The notes under the pieces are model-generated. The model made no database searches, had not been told where the DNA came from, and saw only the letters and a program-made list of their open reading frames with translations. A stretch of DNA of 64,000 nt. It comes from Sipunculus nudus. Lineage: Eukaryota > Annelida > Sipuncula > Golfingiida > Sipunculidae. The stretch covers positions 73,942,643-74,006,642 of the forward strand of contig CM049307.1 in assembly GCA_026874595.1 (NCBI GenBank), written 5' to 3'. The first letter of the stretch is position 1. The number at the start of each line of letters is the position of its first letter. Shown here one piece after another: positions 34,366 to 46,015 of this stretch. A program made the position numbers and the translations under genes.

Positions 34366-37300
34366 GATTTATGGGCTTGTTTATCTACAGGTTGTTAGTA
34401 AACACGAATGTATGGGCTTGTTTATCTACAGGCTGTTAGTGAACACGAATATATGGGCTTGTTTATCTACAGGCTGTTAGTGAACACGAATGTATGGGCT
34501 TGTTTATCTACAGGCTGTTAGTAAACACGGATGTATGGGCTTGTTTATCTACAGGCTGTTAGTGAACACGAATGTATGGGCTTGTTTATCTACAGGCTGT
34601 TAGTAAACACGGATTAATGGGCTTGTTTATCTACAAGATGTTATTAAACACGGATGTATGGGCTTGTTTATCTACAGGCTGTTAGTAAACACGGTTGTAT
34701 GGGCTTGCTTATCTACAGGCTGTTATTAAACACGGATGTATGGGCTTGTTTATATACAAGCTGTTAGTAAACACGGATGTATGGGCTTGTTTATATACAA
34801 GCTGTTAGTAAACACGGATGTATGGGCTTGTTTATCTACAGGCTGTTATTAAACACGGATGTATGGGCTTGTTTATCTACAGGCTGTTATTAAACACGGA
34901 TGTATGGGCTTGTTTATATACAAGCTGTTAGTAAACACGGAGGTATGGGCTTGTTTATATACAAGCTGTTAGTAAACACGAAGGTATGGGCTTGTTTATC
35001 TACATGTTTTTAGTGAACACGGATGTATGGGCTTGTTTATATACAAGCTGTTAGTAAACACGGATGTATGGGCTTGTTTATCTACAGGCTGTTAGTGAAC
35101 ACGGATGTATGGGCTTGTTTATATACAAGCTGTTAGTAAACACGGATGTATGGGCTTGTTTATATACAAGCTGTTAGTAAACACGGAGGTATGGGCTTGT
35201 TTATCTACAGGCTGTTAGTGAACACGGATGTATGGGCTTGTTTATATACAAGCTGTTAGTAAACACGGATGTATGGGCTTGTTTATCTACAGGCTGTTAG
35301 TAAACACGGATGTATGGGCTTGTTTATCTACAGGCTGTTAGTAAACACGGTTGTATGGGCTTGTTTATCTACAGGCTGTTATTAAACACGGATGTATGGG
35401 CTTGTTTATATACAAGCTGTTAGTAAACACGGATGTATGGGCTTGTTTATATACAAGCTGTTAGTAAACACGGATGTATGGGCTTGTTTATCTACAGGCT
35501 GTTATTAAACACGGATGTATGGGCTTGTTTATCTACAGGCTGTTATTAAACACGGATGTATGGGCTTGTTTATATACAAGCTGTTAGTAAACACGGAGGT
35601 ATGGGCTTGTTTATATACAAGCTGTTAGTAAACACGGAGTTATGGGCTTGTTTATCTACATGTTTTTAGTGAACACGGATGTATGGGCTTGTTTATATAC
35701 AAGCTGTAAGTAAACACGGATGTATGGGCTTGTTTATCTACAGGCTGTTAGTGAACACGGATGTATGGGCTTGTTTATATACAAGCTGTTAGTAAACACG
35801 GATGTATGGGCTTGTTTATATACAAGCTGTTAGTAAACACGGATGTATGGGCTTGTTTATCTACAGGCTGTTAGTGAACACGGATGTATGGGCTTGCTTA
35901 TATACAAGCTGTAAGTAAACACGGATGTATGGGCTTGTTTATATACAAGCTGTTAGTAAACACGGATGTATGGGCTTGTTTATATACAAGCTGTTAGTAA
36001 ACACGGAGGTATGGGCTTGTTTATATACAAGCTGTTAGTAAACACGGAGGTATGGGCTTGTTTATCTACATGTTGTAAGTGAACACGGATGTATGGGCTT
36101 GTTTATATACAAGCTGTAAGTAAACATGGATGTATGGGCTTGTTTATATACAAGCTGTTAGTAAACACGGATGTATGGGCTTGTTTATCTACAGGCTGTT
36201 AGTGAACACGGAAGTATGAGCTTGTTTATCTACAGGCTGTTAGTAAACACGGAAGTATGGGCTTGTTTATCTACAGGGTGTTAGTGAACACGGATGTATG
36301 GGCTTGTTTATATACAAGCTGTTAGTAAACACGGAGGTATGGGCTTGTTTATATACAAGCTGTTAGTAAACACGGATGTATGGGCTTGTTTATCTACAGG
36401 TTGTTAGTAAACACGAATGTATGGGCTTGTTTATCTACAGGCTGTTAGTAAACACGAATGTATGGGCTTGTTTATCTACAGGCTGTTAGTAAACACGAAT
36501 GTATAGGCTTGTTTATCTACAGGCTATTAGTAAACACGGATGTATGGGCTTGTTTATCTACAGGCTGTTAGTGAACACGAATGTATGGGCTTGTTTATCT
36601 ACAGGCTGTTAGTAAACACGGATGGATGGGCTTGTTTATCTACAAGATGTTATTAAACACGGATGTATGGGCTTGTTTATCTACAGGCTGTTAGTAAACA
36701 CGGTTGTATGGGCTTGTTTATCTACAGGCTGTTATTAAACACGGATGTAGGGGCTTGTTTATATACAAGCTGTTAGTAAACACGGATGTATGGGCTTGTT
36801 TATATACAAGCTGTAAGTAAACACAGATGTATGGGCTTGTTTATCTACAGGCTGTTATTAAACACGGATGTTTGGGCTTGTTTATCTACAGGCTGTTATT
36901 AAACACGGATGTATGGGCTTGTTTATATACAAGCTGTTAGTAAACACGGAGGTATGGGCTTGTTTATATACAAGCTGTTAGTAAACACGGAGGTATGGGC
37001 TTGTTTATCTACATGTTGTTAGTGAACACGGATGTATGGGCTTGTTTATATACAAGCTGTTAGTAAACACGGATGTATGGGCTTGTTTATATACAAGCTG
37101 TTAGTAAACACGGAGGTATGGGCTTGTTTATATACAAGCTGTTAGTAAACACGGAGGTATGGGCTTGTTTATCTACATGTTTTTAGTGAACACGGATGTA
37201 TGGGCTTGTTTATATACAAGCTGTTAGTAAACACGGATGTATGGACTTGTTTATCTACAGGCTGTTAGTAAACACGGATGTATGGGCTTGTTTATATACA

Positions 37301-40300
37301 AGCTGTTAGTAAACACGGATGTATGGGCTTGTTTATCGACAGGCTGTTAGTGAACACGGAAGTATGAGCTTGTTTATCTACAGGCTGTTAGTAAACACGG
37401 AAGTATGGGCTTGTTTATCTACAGGCTGATGGTAAACACAAATGTATGGGCTTGTTTATCTACAGGCTGTTAGTAAACACGGATGTATGGGCTTGTTCAT
37501 CTGCAAGCTGTTATTGAACACGGATTTATGGGCTTGGTTATCTACAGGCTGTTAGTAAACACTTATGTATGGGCTTGTTAATCTACAGGCTGTTATTAAA
37601 CACGGATGTATGGGCTTGTTTGTATACAAGCTGTAAGTAAACACGGATGTATTGGCTTGTTTATATACCAGCTGTTAGTAAACACCGATGTATGGGCTTG
37701 TTTATCTACAGGCTGTTATTAAACACGGATGTATGGGCTTGTTTATCTACAGGCTGTTATTTAACACGGATAAATGGGCTTGTTTATCTACATGTTGTTA
37801 GTGAACACGGATGTATGGGCTTTTTTATCTACAGGCTGTTAGTGAACACGGATGTATGGGCTTGTTTATATACAAGCTGTTAGTAAACACGGAGGTATGG
37901 GCTTGTTTATATACAAGCTGTTAGTAAACACGGATGTATTGGCTTGTTTATCTACAGGCTGTTAGTGAACACGGAAGTATGAGCTTGTTTATCTACAGGC
38001 TGTTAGTAAACACGGAAGTATGGGCTTGTTTATCTACAGGCTGATGGTAAACACGAATGTATGGGCTTGTTTATCTACAGGCTGTTAGTAAGCACGGATG
38101 TATGGGTTTGTTTATCTGCAAGCTGTTATTGAACACGGATGTATGGGCTTGGTTATCTACAGGCTGTTAGTAAACACAGATGTATGGGCTTGTTTATATA
38201 CAAGCTGTTAGTAAACACGGATGTATGGGCTTGTTTATCTACAGGCTGTTAGTAAACACGGAGGTACGGGCTTGTTTATCTACAGGTTGTTAGTGAACAC
38301 GGATGGATGGGCTTGTTTATCTACAGGCTGTAATTAAACACTTATGTATGGGCTTGTTTATATACAAGCTGTTAGTAAACACGGAGGTATGGGCTTGTTT
38401 ATCTACAGGCTGTTAGTAAACACGGATGTATGGGCTTGTTTATCTACAGGCTGTTAGTAAACACGAATGTATGGGCTTGTTTATCAACAGGTCGTTAGTA
38501 AACACGGAGGTATGGGCTTGTTTATATACAAGCTGTTAGTAAACACGGAGGTATGGGCTTGTTTATCTACAAGGTGCTAAACACGGATGTATGGGCTTGT
38601 TTATATACAAGCTGTTAATAAACACGGATGTATGGGCTTGTTTATCTACAGGCTGTTACTAAACACGGATGAATGAGCTTGTTTATATACAAGCTGTTAG
38701 TAAACATGGATGTATGGGCTTCTTTATCTACAGGCTGTTATTAAACACGGATGTATGGGCTTGTTTATACAAGCTGTTAGTAAACACGGATGTATGGGCT
38801 TGTTTATCTACAGGTTGTTATTAAACACGGATAATTGGCTTGCTTATCTACATGTTGTTAGTGAACACGGATGTATGGGCTTGTTTATCAACAGGTTGTT
38901 AGTAAACACGGATGTATTGGCTTGTTTATCTACAGGCTGTTAGTGAACACGAATGTATGGGCTTGTTTATCTACAGGCTGTTGGTAAACACGGATGTATG
39001 GGCTTGTTTATCTACAGGCTGTTAGTAAACACGAATGTATGGGCTTGTTTATCTACAGGCTGTTAGTAAACACGAATGTATGGGCTTGTTTATCTACAGG
39101 CTGTTACTAAACACGGATGAATGGGTTTGTTTATATACAAGCTGTTAGTAAACACGGATGTATGGGCTTCTTTATCTACAGGCTGTTATTAAACACGGAT
39201 GTATGGGCTTGTTTATATACAAGCTGTTAGTAAACACGGATGTATGGGCTTGTTTATCTACAGGTTGTTATTAAACACGGATAATTGGCTTGCTTATCTA
39301 CATGTTGTTAGTGAACACGGATGTATGGGCTTGTTTATCAACAGGTTGTTAGTAAACACGGATGTATTGGCTTGTTTATCTACAGGCTGTTAGTGAACAC
39401 GAATGTATGGGCTTGTTTATCTACAGGCTGTTGGTAAACACGGATGTATGGGCTTGTTTATCTACAGGCTGTTAGTAAACACGAATGTATGGGCTTGTTT
39501 ATCTACAGGCTGTTAGTAAACACGAATGTATGGGCTTGTTTATCAACAGGTTGTTAGTAAACACGGATGTATTGGCTTGTTTATCTACAGGCTGTTAGTG
39601 AACCGGGTATGGGCTTGTTTATCTACAGGCTGTTATTGAACACGGATGTATGGGCTTGTTTATCTACAGGCTGTTAGTGAACACGGATGAATGGGCTTTT
39701 TATCTACAAGCTGTTATTGAACAAGGATGTACGGGCTTCTTTATCTACAAGCTGTTATTGACAGGATGTATGGGCTTGTTTATCTACAGGCTGTTAGTGA
39801 ACACGGATGAATGGGCTTGTTTATCTACAGGCTGTAATTAAACACTTATGTATGGGCTTGTTTATATACAAGCTGTTAGTAAACACGGATGGATGGGCTT
39901 GTTTATCTACAGGCTGTTATTAAACACGGATGTATGGGCTTGTTTATCTACAGGCTGTTATTAAACACGGATAAATGGGCTTGTTTATCTACATGTTGTT
40001 AGTGAACACGGATGTATGGGCTTGTTTATCTACATGTTGTTAGTAAACACGGATGTATGGGCTTGTTTATCTAGAAGCTGTTAATAAACACGGATGTATG
40101 GGCTTGTTTATTTACAGGCTGTTAGTAAACACAAATGTATGGGCTTGTTTATTTACAGGCTGTTAGTAAACACAAATGTATGGGCTTGTTTATCTACAGG
40201 CTGTTAGTAATCACGAATGTATGGGTTTGTTTATCAACAGGTTGTTAGTAAACACGGATGTATTGGCTTGTTTATCTACAGGCTGTTAGTGAACACGAAT

Positions 40301-41177
40301 GTATGGGCTTGTTTATCTACAGGCTGTTATTGAACACGGATGTATGGGCTTGTTTATCTACAGGCTGTTATTAAACACGGATGTATGGGCTTGTTTATAT
40401 ACAGGCTGTTATTGAACACGGATGTATGGGCTTGTTTATCTACAAGCTGTTATTGAACACGGATGTATGGGCTTGTTTATCTACAGGGTGTAAGTGAACA
40501 CGGATGAATGGGCTTGTTTATCTACAAGCTGTTATTGAACACGGATGTATGGGCTTGTTTATCTACAAGCTGTTATGGACACGGATGTATGAGCTTGTTT
40601 ATCTACAGGCTGTTAGTGAACACGGATGTATGGGCTTGTTTATCTACAGGCTGTAATTAAACACTTATGTATGGGCTTGTTTATATACAAGCTGTTAGTA
40701 AACACGGATGGATGGGCTTGTTCATCTACAGGCTGTTATTAAACACGGATGTATGGGCTTGTTTATATACAAGCTGTTAGTAAACACGGATGTATGGGCT
40801 TGTTTATATACAAGCTGTTAGTAAACACGGATGTATGGGCTTGTTTATTTACAAGCTGTTAGTAAACGCGGATGTATGGGCTCGGTTATCTACAGGCTGT
40901 TAGTGAACACGGATGTATTGGCTTGTTTATCTACAGGCTGTTAGTGAACACGGATGAATGGGCTTGTTTATCTACAGGCTGTAATTAAACACTTATGTAT
41001 GGGCTTGTTTATATACAAGCTGTTAGTAAACACGGATGTATGGGCTTGTTTATATACAAGCTGTTAGTAAACACGGATGTATTGGCTTGGTTATCTACAG
41101 GCTGTTAGTGAACACGAATGTATGGGCTTGTTTATCTACAAGCTGTTAGTAAACACGGATGTATGGGCTTGTTTATC
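34366..41177 (+). repeat. 41-bp minisatellite array, about 166 units
   Basis: The unit reads TGTATGGGCTTGTTTATCTA followed by CAGGCTGTTAGTAAACACGG and A, 41 bp, and fills about 6.8 kb almost without interruption. Main variants are ATATACAAG for ATCTACAGG, GTTATTAAACAC for GTTAGTAAACAC, and CATGTTGTTAGTGAACAC. Marker variants reveal exact block duplications: 656 bp (16 units, 34695 to 35351), 2009 bp (49 units, 34391 to 36400), 1148 bp (28 units, 36213 to 37361), 615 bp (15 units, 37361 to 37976), and 448 bp (11 units less 3 bp, 38722 to 39170). Since 41 is not a multiple of three, each frame cycles through the unit, and one plus frame meets TAG or TAA every third unit. All minus frames have stops. 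Open stretches of 60-78 codons are indel artefacts. Each unit has an imperfect 27-bp palindrome (TGTTTA...ACAG/CTGT...TAAACA). Confidence 0.97.
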
Positions 41178-43319
41178 CCAGGAACTGCGTCTATGTGGAA
41201 AAAAGGTTTTACCGAAGGTGGTTGGTTATACATGCGGGAAAGTTGAAAGTTCACTAGCAGGAAAACTCTATTTTCAAAACTCCGGTTCGTGTGACTTGCT
41301 GCCATAAGTTCTTGTTGAATGTGTTGGGATTATTTTTGGTCCCCCCCCCCCCCCAATATGTTATTGACACCTGGATATCAACAAAACGTACAGCCTGGGT
41401 ACCGTTGGGTCGGCGTTTCTAGCCCATTTTTATAAAAAAAAGATTTAGGCATACTCATTAGTTAATAGACGTTAGATATCGGAATAGCCCCTGTGTGTAC
41501 ATAGAAACACCAACGTCTCGGACCCAGGCGTACCTATGGAAAGCTATAATAATTCCCTTTGCTTTGAACGCTTTTTTCATAGAAGTGATAACTTATTGAA
41601 TAAATATAGTTATTCCGTATTAATTTTTAAAACGCTATGATATGATGTTTATTGTAGATCGTATCAGTGTATTACGAACATACATAATAATGACATTATT
41701 AAGCAACTCAGGTGTTGACGTCATATACAAGTTTGTCATATAAATAGAAACGTGCCTTTTTTCTTTCTTTTGCTAAAAAAAATCTTGAAACTTCTTGTAG
41801 AAGCCTTTCAAAAAGCGTTCTATATAGGCACTCTCCAAATCAATAATGCATTTGTAGCTGCAAATCCTTGAATTTCAAAGGCCGCATTTAATTAACTTTA
41901 TTGACGTCACTCCATTCCAGACACAGATTTGGAATACTCGGAACGTAATGTTAGAAAACACGTGTAGGTAGGATATGGGTCTAGTTTACTGATAGTTAAA
42001 ATAGAGCGAGAGTTCAGTGCCCGTGGTTTCTTTAAGTAATGCGGATCTAAGGAAAACCCTTTTGAAGTGGAAAAGAACTTTGTGTTGCTATGGTGAAACG
42101 TGTCTTTGTCAAAGCAGAAATTGTCTTATAACGCTAACCGTCCCCACACTCGAACCGAAGATAATGCTAAGAATTATTTTCGAACTGGCCCAACCTCAGA
42201 ATTTCCGAGCCTCTTCGTGCTTACATTATATATGTTAATTATATATTAATGCGCAAAACCTAGAATATGGCCATTCGACATGCGAACAAGTGTATCCATG
42301 GAATTACTGGAACATGGAATAAGTGAGGCATTGTGTGCCTCCTGACGTGTCTGGTCTAAGAGGTAGCAAGATATCCCAAGACTATGGCAATAATAACTTT
42401 AGATCCTGTCTTGTGACCTATATTCATTGGCATGCTGCATTGTCCTGTTCAGTTGATACTGGTAACCAAGATAATGGGAATAGGATTTGTGTGAATTTTA
42501 CTCAAAATAGACGCACGGATGGACGCAACGCAAGAACGATTGTAAGTTTTAAAAAACACACGGATGAACGTTACCCACAGAGGAATGTTCAGAGGTCAAC
42601 GCAAAACGATAGTTTACTGTGTTCACGTGTTACCCCATAAGAATGGCAAGTTTGAGAACTTTTCATCCAGCATTAGGAAGAAACGACGGCGGCCTCGGCG
42701 GCAACCGGAATCCAGTTGTAAACGCAGTATCCCTGAAATTTCGAAACTTCAAAGAACAGATAATTCAGAATGTGTCATTTTGTCTCTCTAAAAAGTTTAC
42801 AGGAGAACGTATTGCTGCGTTCACTTGGCGCGCGATATGCGGAAAGCGGTATGCGAAAAAGATTTTTATTCTCTATAGTTAATTTATCATAAACCCTGTG
42901 CTTTGCCCGCAGTGCGTAAAGCTGCGTTTACCCTGTGCGAAGTTTGTGGTATGCAGCATGAGACACGCGGTAAAAGGGAATTCTCAGGGGAGAATTGGAT
43001 CCGCATACCGTGTGAGTTAGAGCGCCCATGGGCTCTGGTTACCATATGCATGAACTACAGATGAACCGCGATCTAGCGGGATTTGACATGATCGGGCCCA
43101 TATGGCAGTGTTTTACCGCCCGTCAAGTAAATGACTGACTCAGTGTGAAGTCGGCGCTCGAACAAGTCACAGGTCTCCGGACAATCTGGCCCACACTGGC
43201 TCCTCAAGAAACGACAAAGTTTGACAGATTTAGTCAGGTTTGATTGAACCGAGAAATTTAGGGCGAAAATAGAAGATACAGATAGAGTTGTTTATAGTCT
43301 GTATGGGTGAAATCCGGAG
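41178..43319. other. No gene confirmed; poly-C, CRE-like sites, GC-rich stretches
   Basis: A C run lies at 41341-41354 and TGACGTCA-like motifs near 41715 and 41903. Overlapping frames at 42323-42882 (105, 75 and 87 codons, one with KKRRRPRRQP) are staggered and mutually inconsistent, which argues against a gene. From about 42812 to 43110, GCTGCGTTCACTTGGCGCGC and GCTGCGTTTACCCTGTGCGA suggest a decayed Harbinger-type MITE whose other end may lie near 43530. Confidence 0.4.
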
Positions 43320-43440
43320 AACCCGGAAGACCGCCGGCCAACTACAACCCACACTTATAGCCAGACCGGGAATCGAATCCGGGTCGCCAGCGGAGAGGGT
43401 CAAGCGTTTTACTAGCCATCCAGGCCCCTCGCCAAGTTAA
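43320..43440 (-). repeat. tRNA-derived SINE, family of 31.6 kb
   Basis: On the minus strand, GGGGCCTGGATGGCTAGTAA and CTGGCGACCC lead to the B-box GGATTCGATTCCC (43368-43380). The body then gives GGTTGTAGTTGGCC and CCGGGTTCTCCGG. It is inserted in the GC-rich stretch described in the previous entry. Confidence 0.65.
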
Positions 43441-44280
43441 TGCCAAATGGGATTTTATATCATATTCTTTATACCGCGTTCTGCTGCCGAACTCGGCATA
43501 TCGCACACCGCGGGCCCGGTCAAAGCAGCTTAAAGTTACTAACTTTATTCTAAACATTCAATTAGTAACTTGGAGGAATATTTAAAACTGGAATGGCTTT
43601 CATATTGAAATTAGAACTAATGAGATTTAATAATTTTATTTCAGACTAACGTATAACGCTAGATCCAGTCGATGATAATCGAGTTCTAACTGGATCAGGT
43701 ATGATGCTTTATTGGGTACCTTGAATAGAACACAATGAAAATTACTTTACTAACTGGACGTGTAATAATTAAAGCATGAGAACTTAACAATAATTAAATT
43801 GATCAATCGGAAAATATGGTTTGTGACTGATTAAATAGACGCTAATGCGGGCAGATTTGTTTCAATTAATGGTACACGCGTCGTCAAATCGGTGAATGAC
43901 TGTTAACAAGACAAAATTGTTTTACTGCATGCATTTTTTAAAAACTTGATTTCATGTTTAACATCTTTGTGTATCGATTAGATAGCAAGCAACCGTTCAT
44001 ATTTATTCATGATTGGTATTTTACCAGCACGTTGTCGGAAAATAGGTCTATATTTACTCCCTAAGATAAAGCCCATAATCTTAAATAAATTAATAAGCAT
44101 ATATAAGGTTTGAGTCATCCACCAGAGAATGTCAAAAGAGGTTATGTTTTCTCAAATGTTTGCCTATTGTTTGTATTTCATAAATCGTGATTGGTTTAGA
44201 AATGAAAGTTTATTTTATAATTTTAACTGTCACCCGTAGCATTGATTTAAAATTTGCTGAAATTAGTTTTTTTTGTTGAA
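43441..44280. other. No gene seen
   Basis: AT-rich, no supported exon. Confidence 0.5.
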
Positions 44281-44393
44281 TGTTTTGCAGAATATAATGT
44301 TTTACACGTACAGTTTTATGTTTTGCAGAATATAATGTTTTACACGTACAGTTTTATGTTTTGCAAATATAATGTTTTACACGTACAGTTTCC
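44281..44393 (+). repeat. 38-bp tandem repeat, three copies
   Basis: Units begin TTTTGCAGAATATAATGTTT at 44283, 44321 and 44359. Each includes TACACGTACAGTTT. The third copy has a 2-bp deletion. Confidence 0.9.
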
Positions 44394-44489
44394 TTTGAAT
44401 ATGGTCTTTGATGGCTGATGATGAATTAACCTTTATTCGATTTACATAGATCTTACAAATACTTATAATAATTAATAAGAGAACCTTGA

Positions 44490-44640
44490 AAGTGGCGTTC
44501 GTTAGTCTCTATAGATAAAAAAATTCGAAGATCCAAGAGAAAACCACCGACCCTGGACGGGTCACTACAACCACCGGGAATTGATCTCGGGCCGCCAGCG
44601 AAGAGAGCCGAGCTTGTTCCCACTCCACGGGCCAAGCCTT
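44490..44640 (-). repeat. tRNA-derived SINE, family of 31.6 kb
   Basis: On the minus strand it reads TCTCTTCGCTGGCGGCCC, then a decayed B-box AGATCAATTCC, then GTGACCCGTCC and GGTCGGTGGTTTTCTC. It is the most diverged of the three family members. Confidence 0.6.
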
Positions 44641-44758
44641 CAGTTCAATATTTGAGATCGTTCTAAAATCGACAGTAAAAACATAATATTAATAATATCA
44701 TTATTATACTTAAAAATCGTATAACATTTGTAACTTTGTAAATTTCTTATCAATACAG

Positions 44759-44827
44759 GACGAGGAGCTGACAGGTCCCTGGAATTCTCAAAAGCCAAAC
44801 TCAAGATTACAATGAAGATACCACTCG
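44759..44827 (+). CDS. Candidate internal coding exon, 69 nt
   Basis: Acceptor TTTCTTATCAATACAG is followed by 69 nt and a donor CTCG|GTAAATG. Read from the third base, the frame is fully open: RGADRSLEFSKAKLKITMKI, then PL. The exon length is a multiple of three, and it begins with two bases and ends with one base of split codons, as in real phase-symmetric exons. The codons are balanced. It may alternatively be a 5' exon whose ATG (44812-44814) starts MKIPL. I recognise no family. No neighbouring exon could be matched in frame. Confidence 0.35.
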
Positions 44828-45689
44828 GTAAATGTCACCATCTTTTTCTTCTATCAAATTTCAATATCATTATAAAAAGATATATGTCTTCAAGAAAAAT
44901 AGTCCAATTCATAAGGGATTATCTTCATCTGGAAGATAAATGTATAAACTGATAAGCGCCTTAATCATCTTATCTGGTACATCATCGACAGAACCAGTCG
45001 CTTTGGACACCACTGATAAGGTTTCTTCATTATATACCTAAGATCTCTCAAAATGATATTGTCCCTTGTCTGATTAAACGTCAAACATTTTTATGAGAAA
45101 TAATGGCCATATGTTACATTCATGAGTGTCTATTCATCTCTATTCGAATATCTGTATTTTATATGTTCTTATTTTTCCGGAAATTATATATGTTGTTTTT
45201 TTAGTGCCGAGACCTCATGAATTCCCAAGAATGTAGAAAGATGATTTTATTTTAAGGATGGCATGGACGTGGTGTTAACCTAATAAACTCAGTTTTATAA
45301 CCTCATTTATTTCTGTATCATGGTAAATATTGATAAACAAAAAAAATATTTGTCGCGATTTCGTCTTTTGTAAGAAATCAGAAGTAACAGGCTTCCGCAA
45401 AATGGACATAAGTGGTATGTTCTTTATGAGCTCTTGGTGACCACGTCTGTTGAATATGATTGACAGAAACTTTAAGATAAGAGTAACTTATTATTTCAAC
45501 TGGATTATAAAGCCTTCTGGATTTAGGGAGCACAGGGCTGGGAATAATCCACAAATCATCAGCTGTCGTTATGACTGAGCCGGAGGACCATCGAGATTTT
45601 ACATTTTTTTCTTTCAGGCTCTGGCGGTTTTCAGACCGGGAACCTTTCCGTCCCTGGTTCACCGTCCTTCAACTAGACTTCAGTCTACC
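44828..45689. other. No gene seen
   Basis: The minus-strand phrase ATCCAGAAGGCTTTATAA (about 45508) recurs as ATCCAGAAGGCTTAATAA near 50163 and ATCTAGAAGGCTTAA near 59236, so part of this stretch is a dispersed repeat. The frames at 45378-45807 have no domain. Confidence 0.45.
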
Positions 45690-46015
45690 TTGTTCTTTAA
45701 TTGCATCCGCCTGGAATGTCTGCGTTCATTCCCGTTCGTGTGTATGTTGTGTGTGTGTGTGTGTTAGTGTGTTTGTTCAAAACATTAACTCATTAACGCA
45801 ATCATGAACGGAATCTCATGAAAATTTCAGGGCATTTCGGGAATTGGCCAATGAAGAAACAATTTAGCTGAGGATCCGGAACATGATCCGGATTCAGGAA
45901 TATCATCAAGGAATATTTACAAATGTAAATTTACCTATGCACGAATGAACCGGGGATATTGGACCGAATAAGGGAATGCAAACACGGTTTTGCACATTCC
46001 TTAGCTGCACATTTC
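45690..46015 (+). repeat. Dispersed repeat family, copy A
   Basis: Shared landmarks with copies at 52.0 and 61.0 kb: TTCATTCCCGTTCGTGTG, GAACGGAATCTCATGAAA, GGCATTTCGGGAATTGG, GATCCGG-ACATGATCC, and (with 61 kb) ATCAAGGAATATTTACAAAT. A GT microsatellite sits at about 45748-45768. Non-coding. Confidence 0.6.

Noticed and set aside
37647..39841. Open frames of 63-78 codons with repeating MGLFIYRLL / YGLVYLQAV / VWACLSTGC peptides, like a repetitive secreted protein
   Set aside because: They arise from the 41-bp unit; one frame in three carries TAG or TAA each cycle, and long frames appear only where indels skip the stop. The minus frames are all closed.
34366..41177. CRISPR-like array of repeats and spacers
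   Set aside because: Units are contiguous with no unique spacers, and the context is eukaryotic.
42323..42882. Three overlapping frames with a basic KKRRRPRRQP stretch
   Set aside because: The frames are staggered on the same strand and none has splice sites or a domain; the stretch is probably non-coding GC-rich DNA or a decayed element.
26405..44827. Joining the first-exon candidate at 26405 to the exon at 44759
   Set aside because: The phases give a stop within five codons, so they do not form one gene directly.
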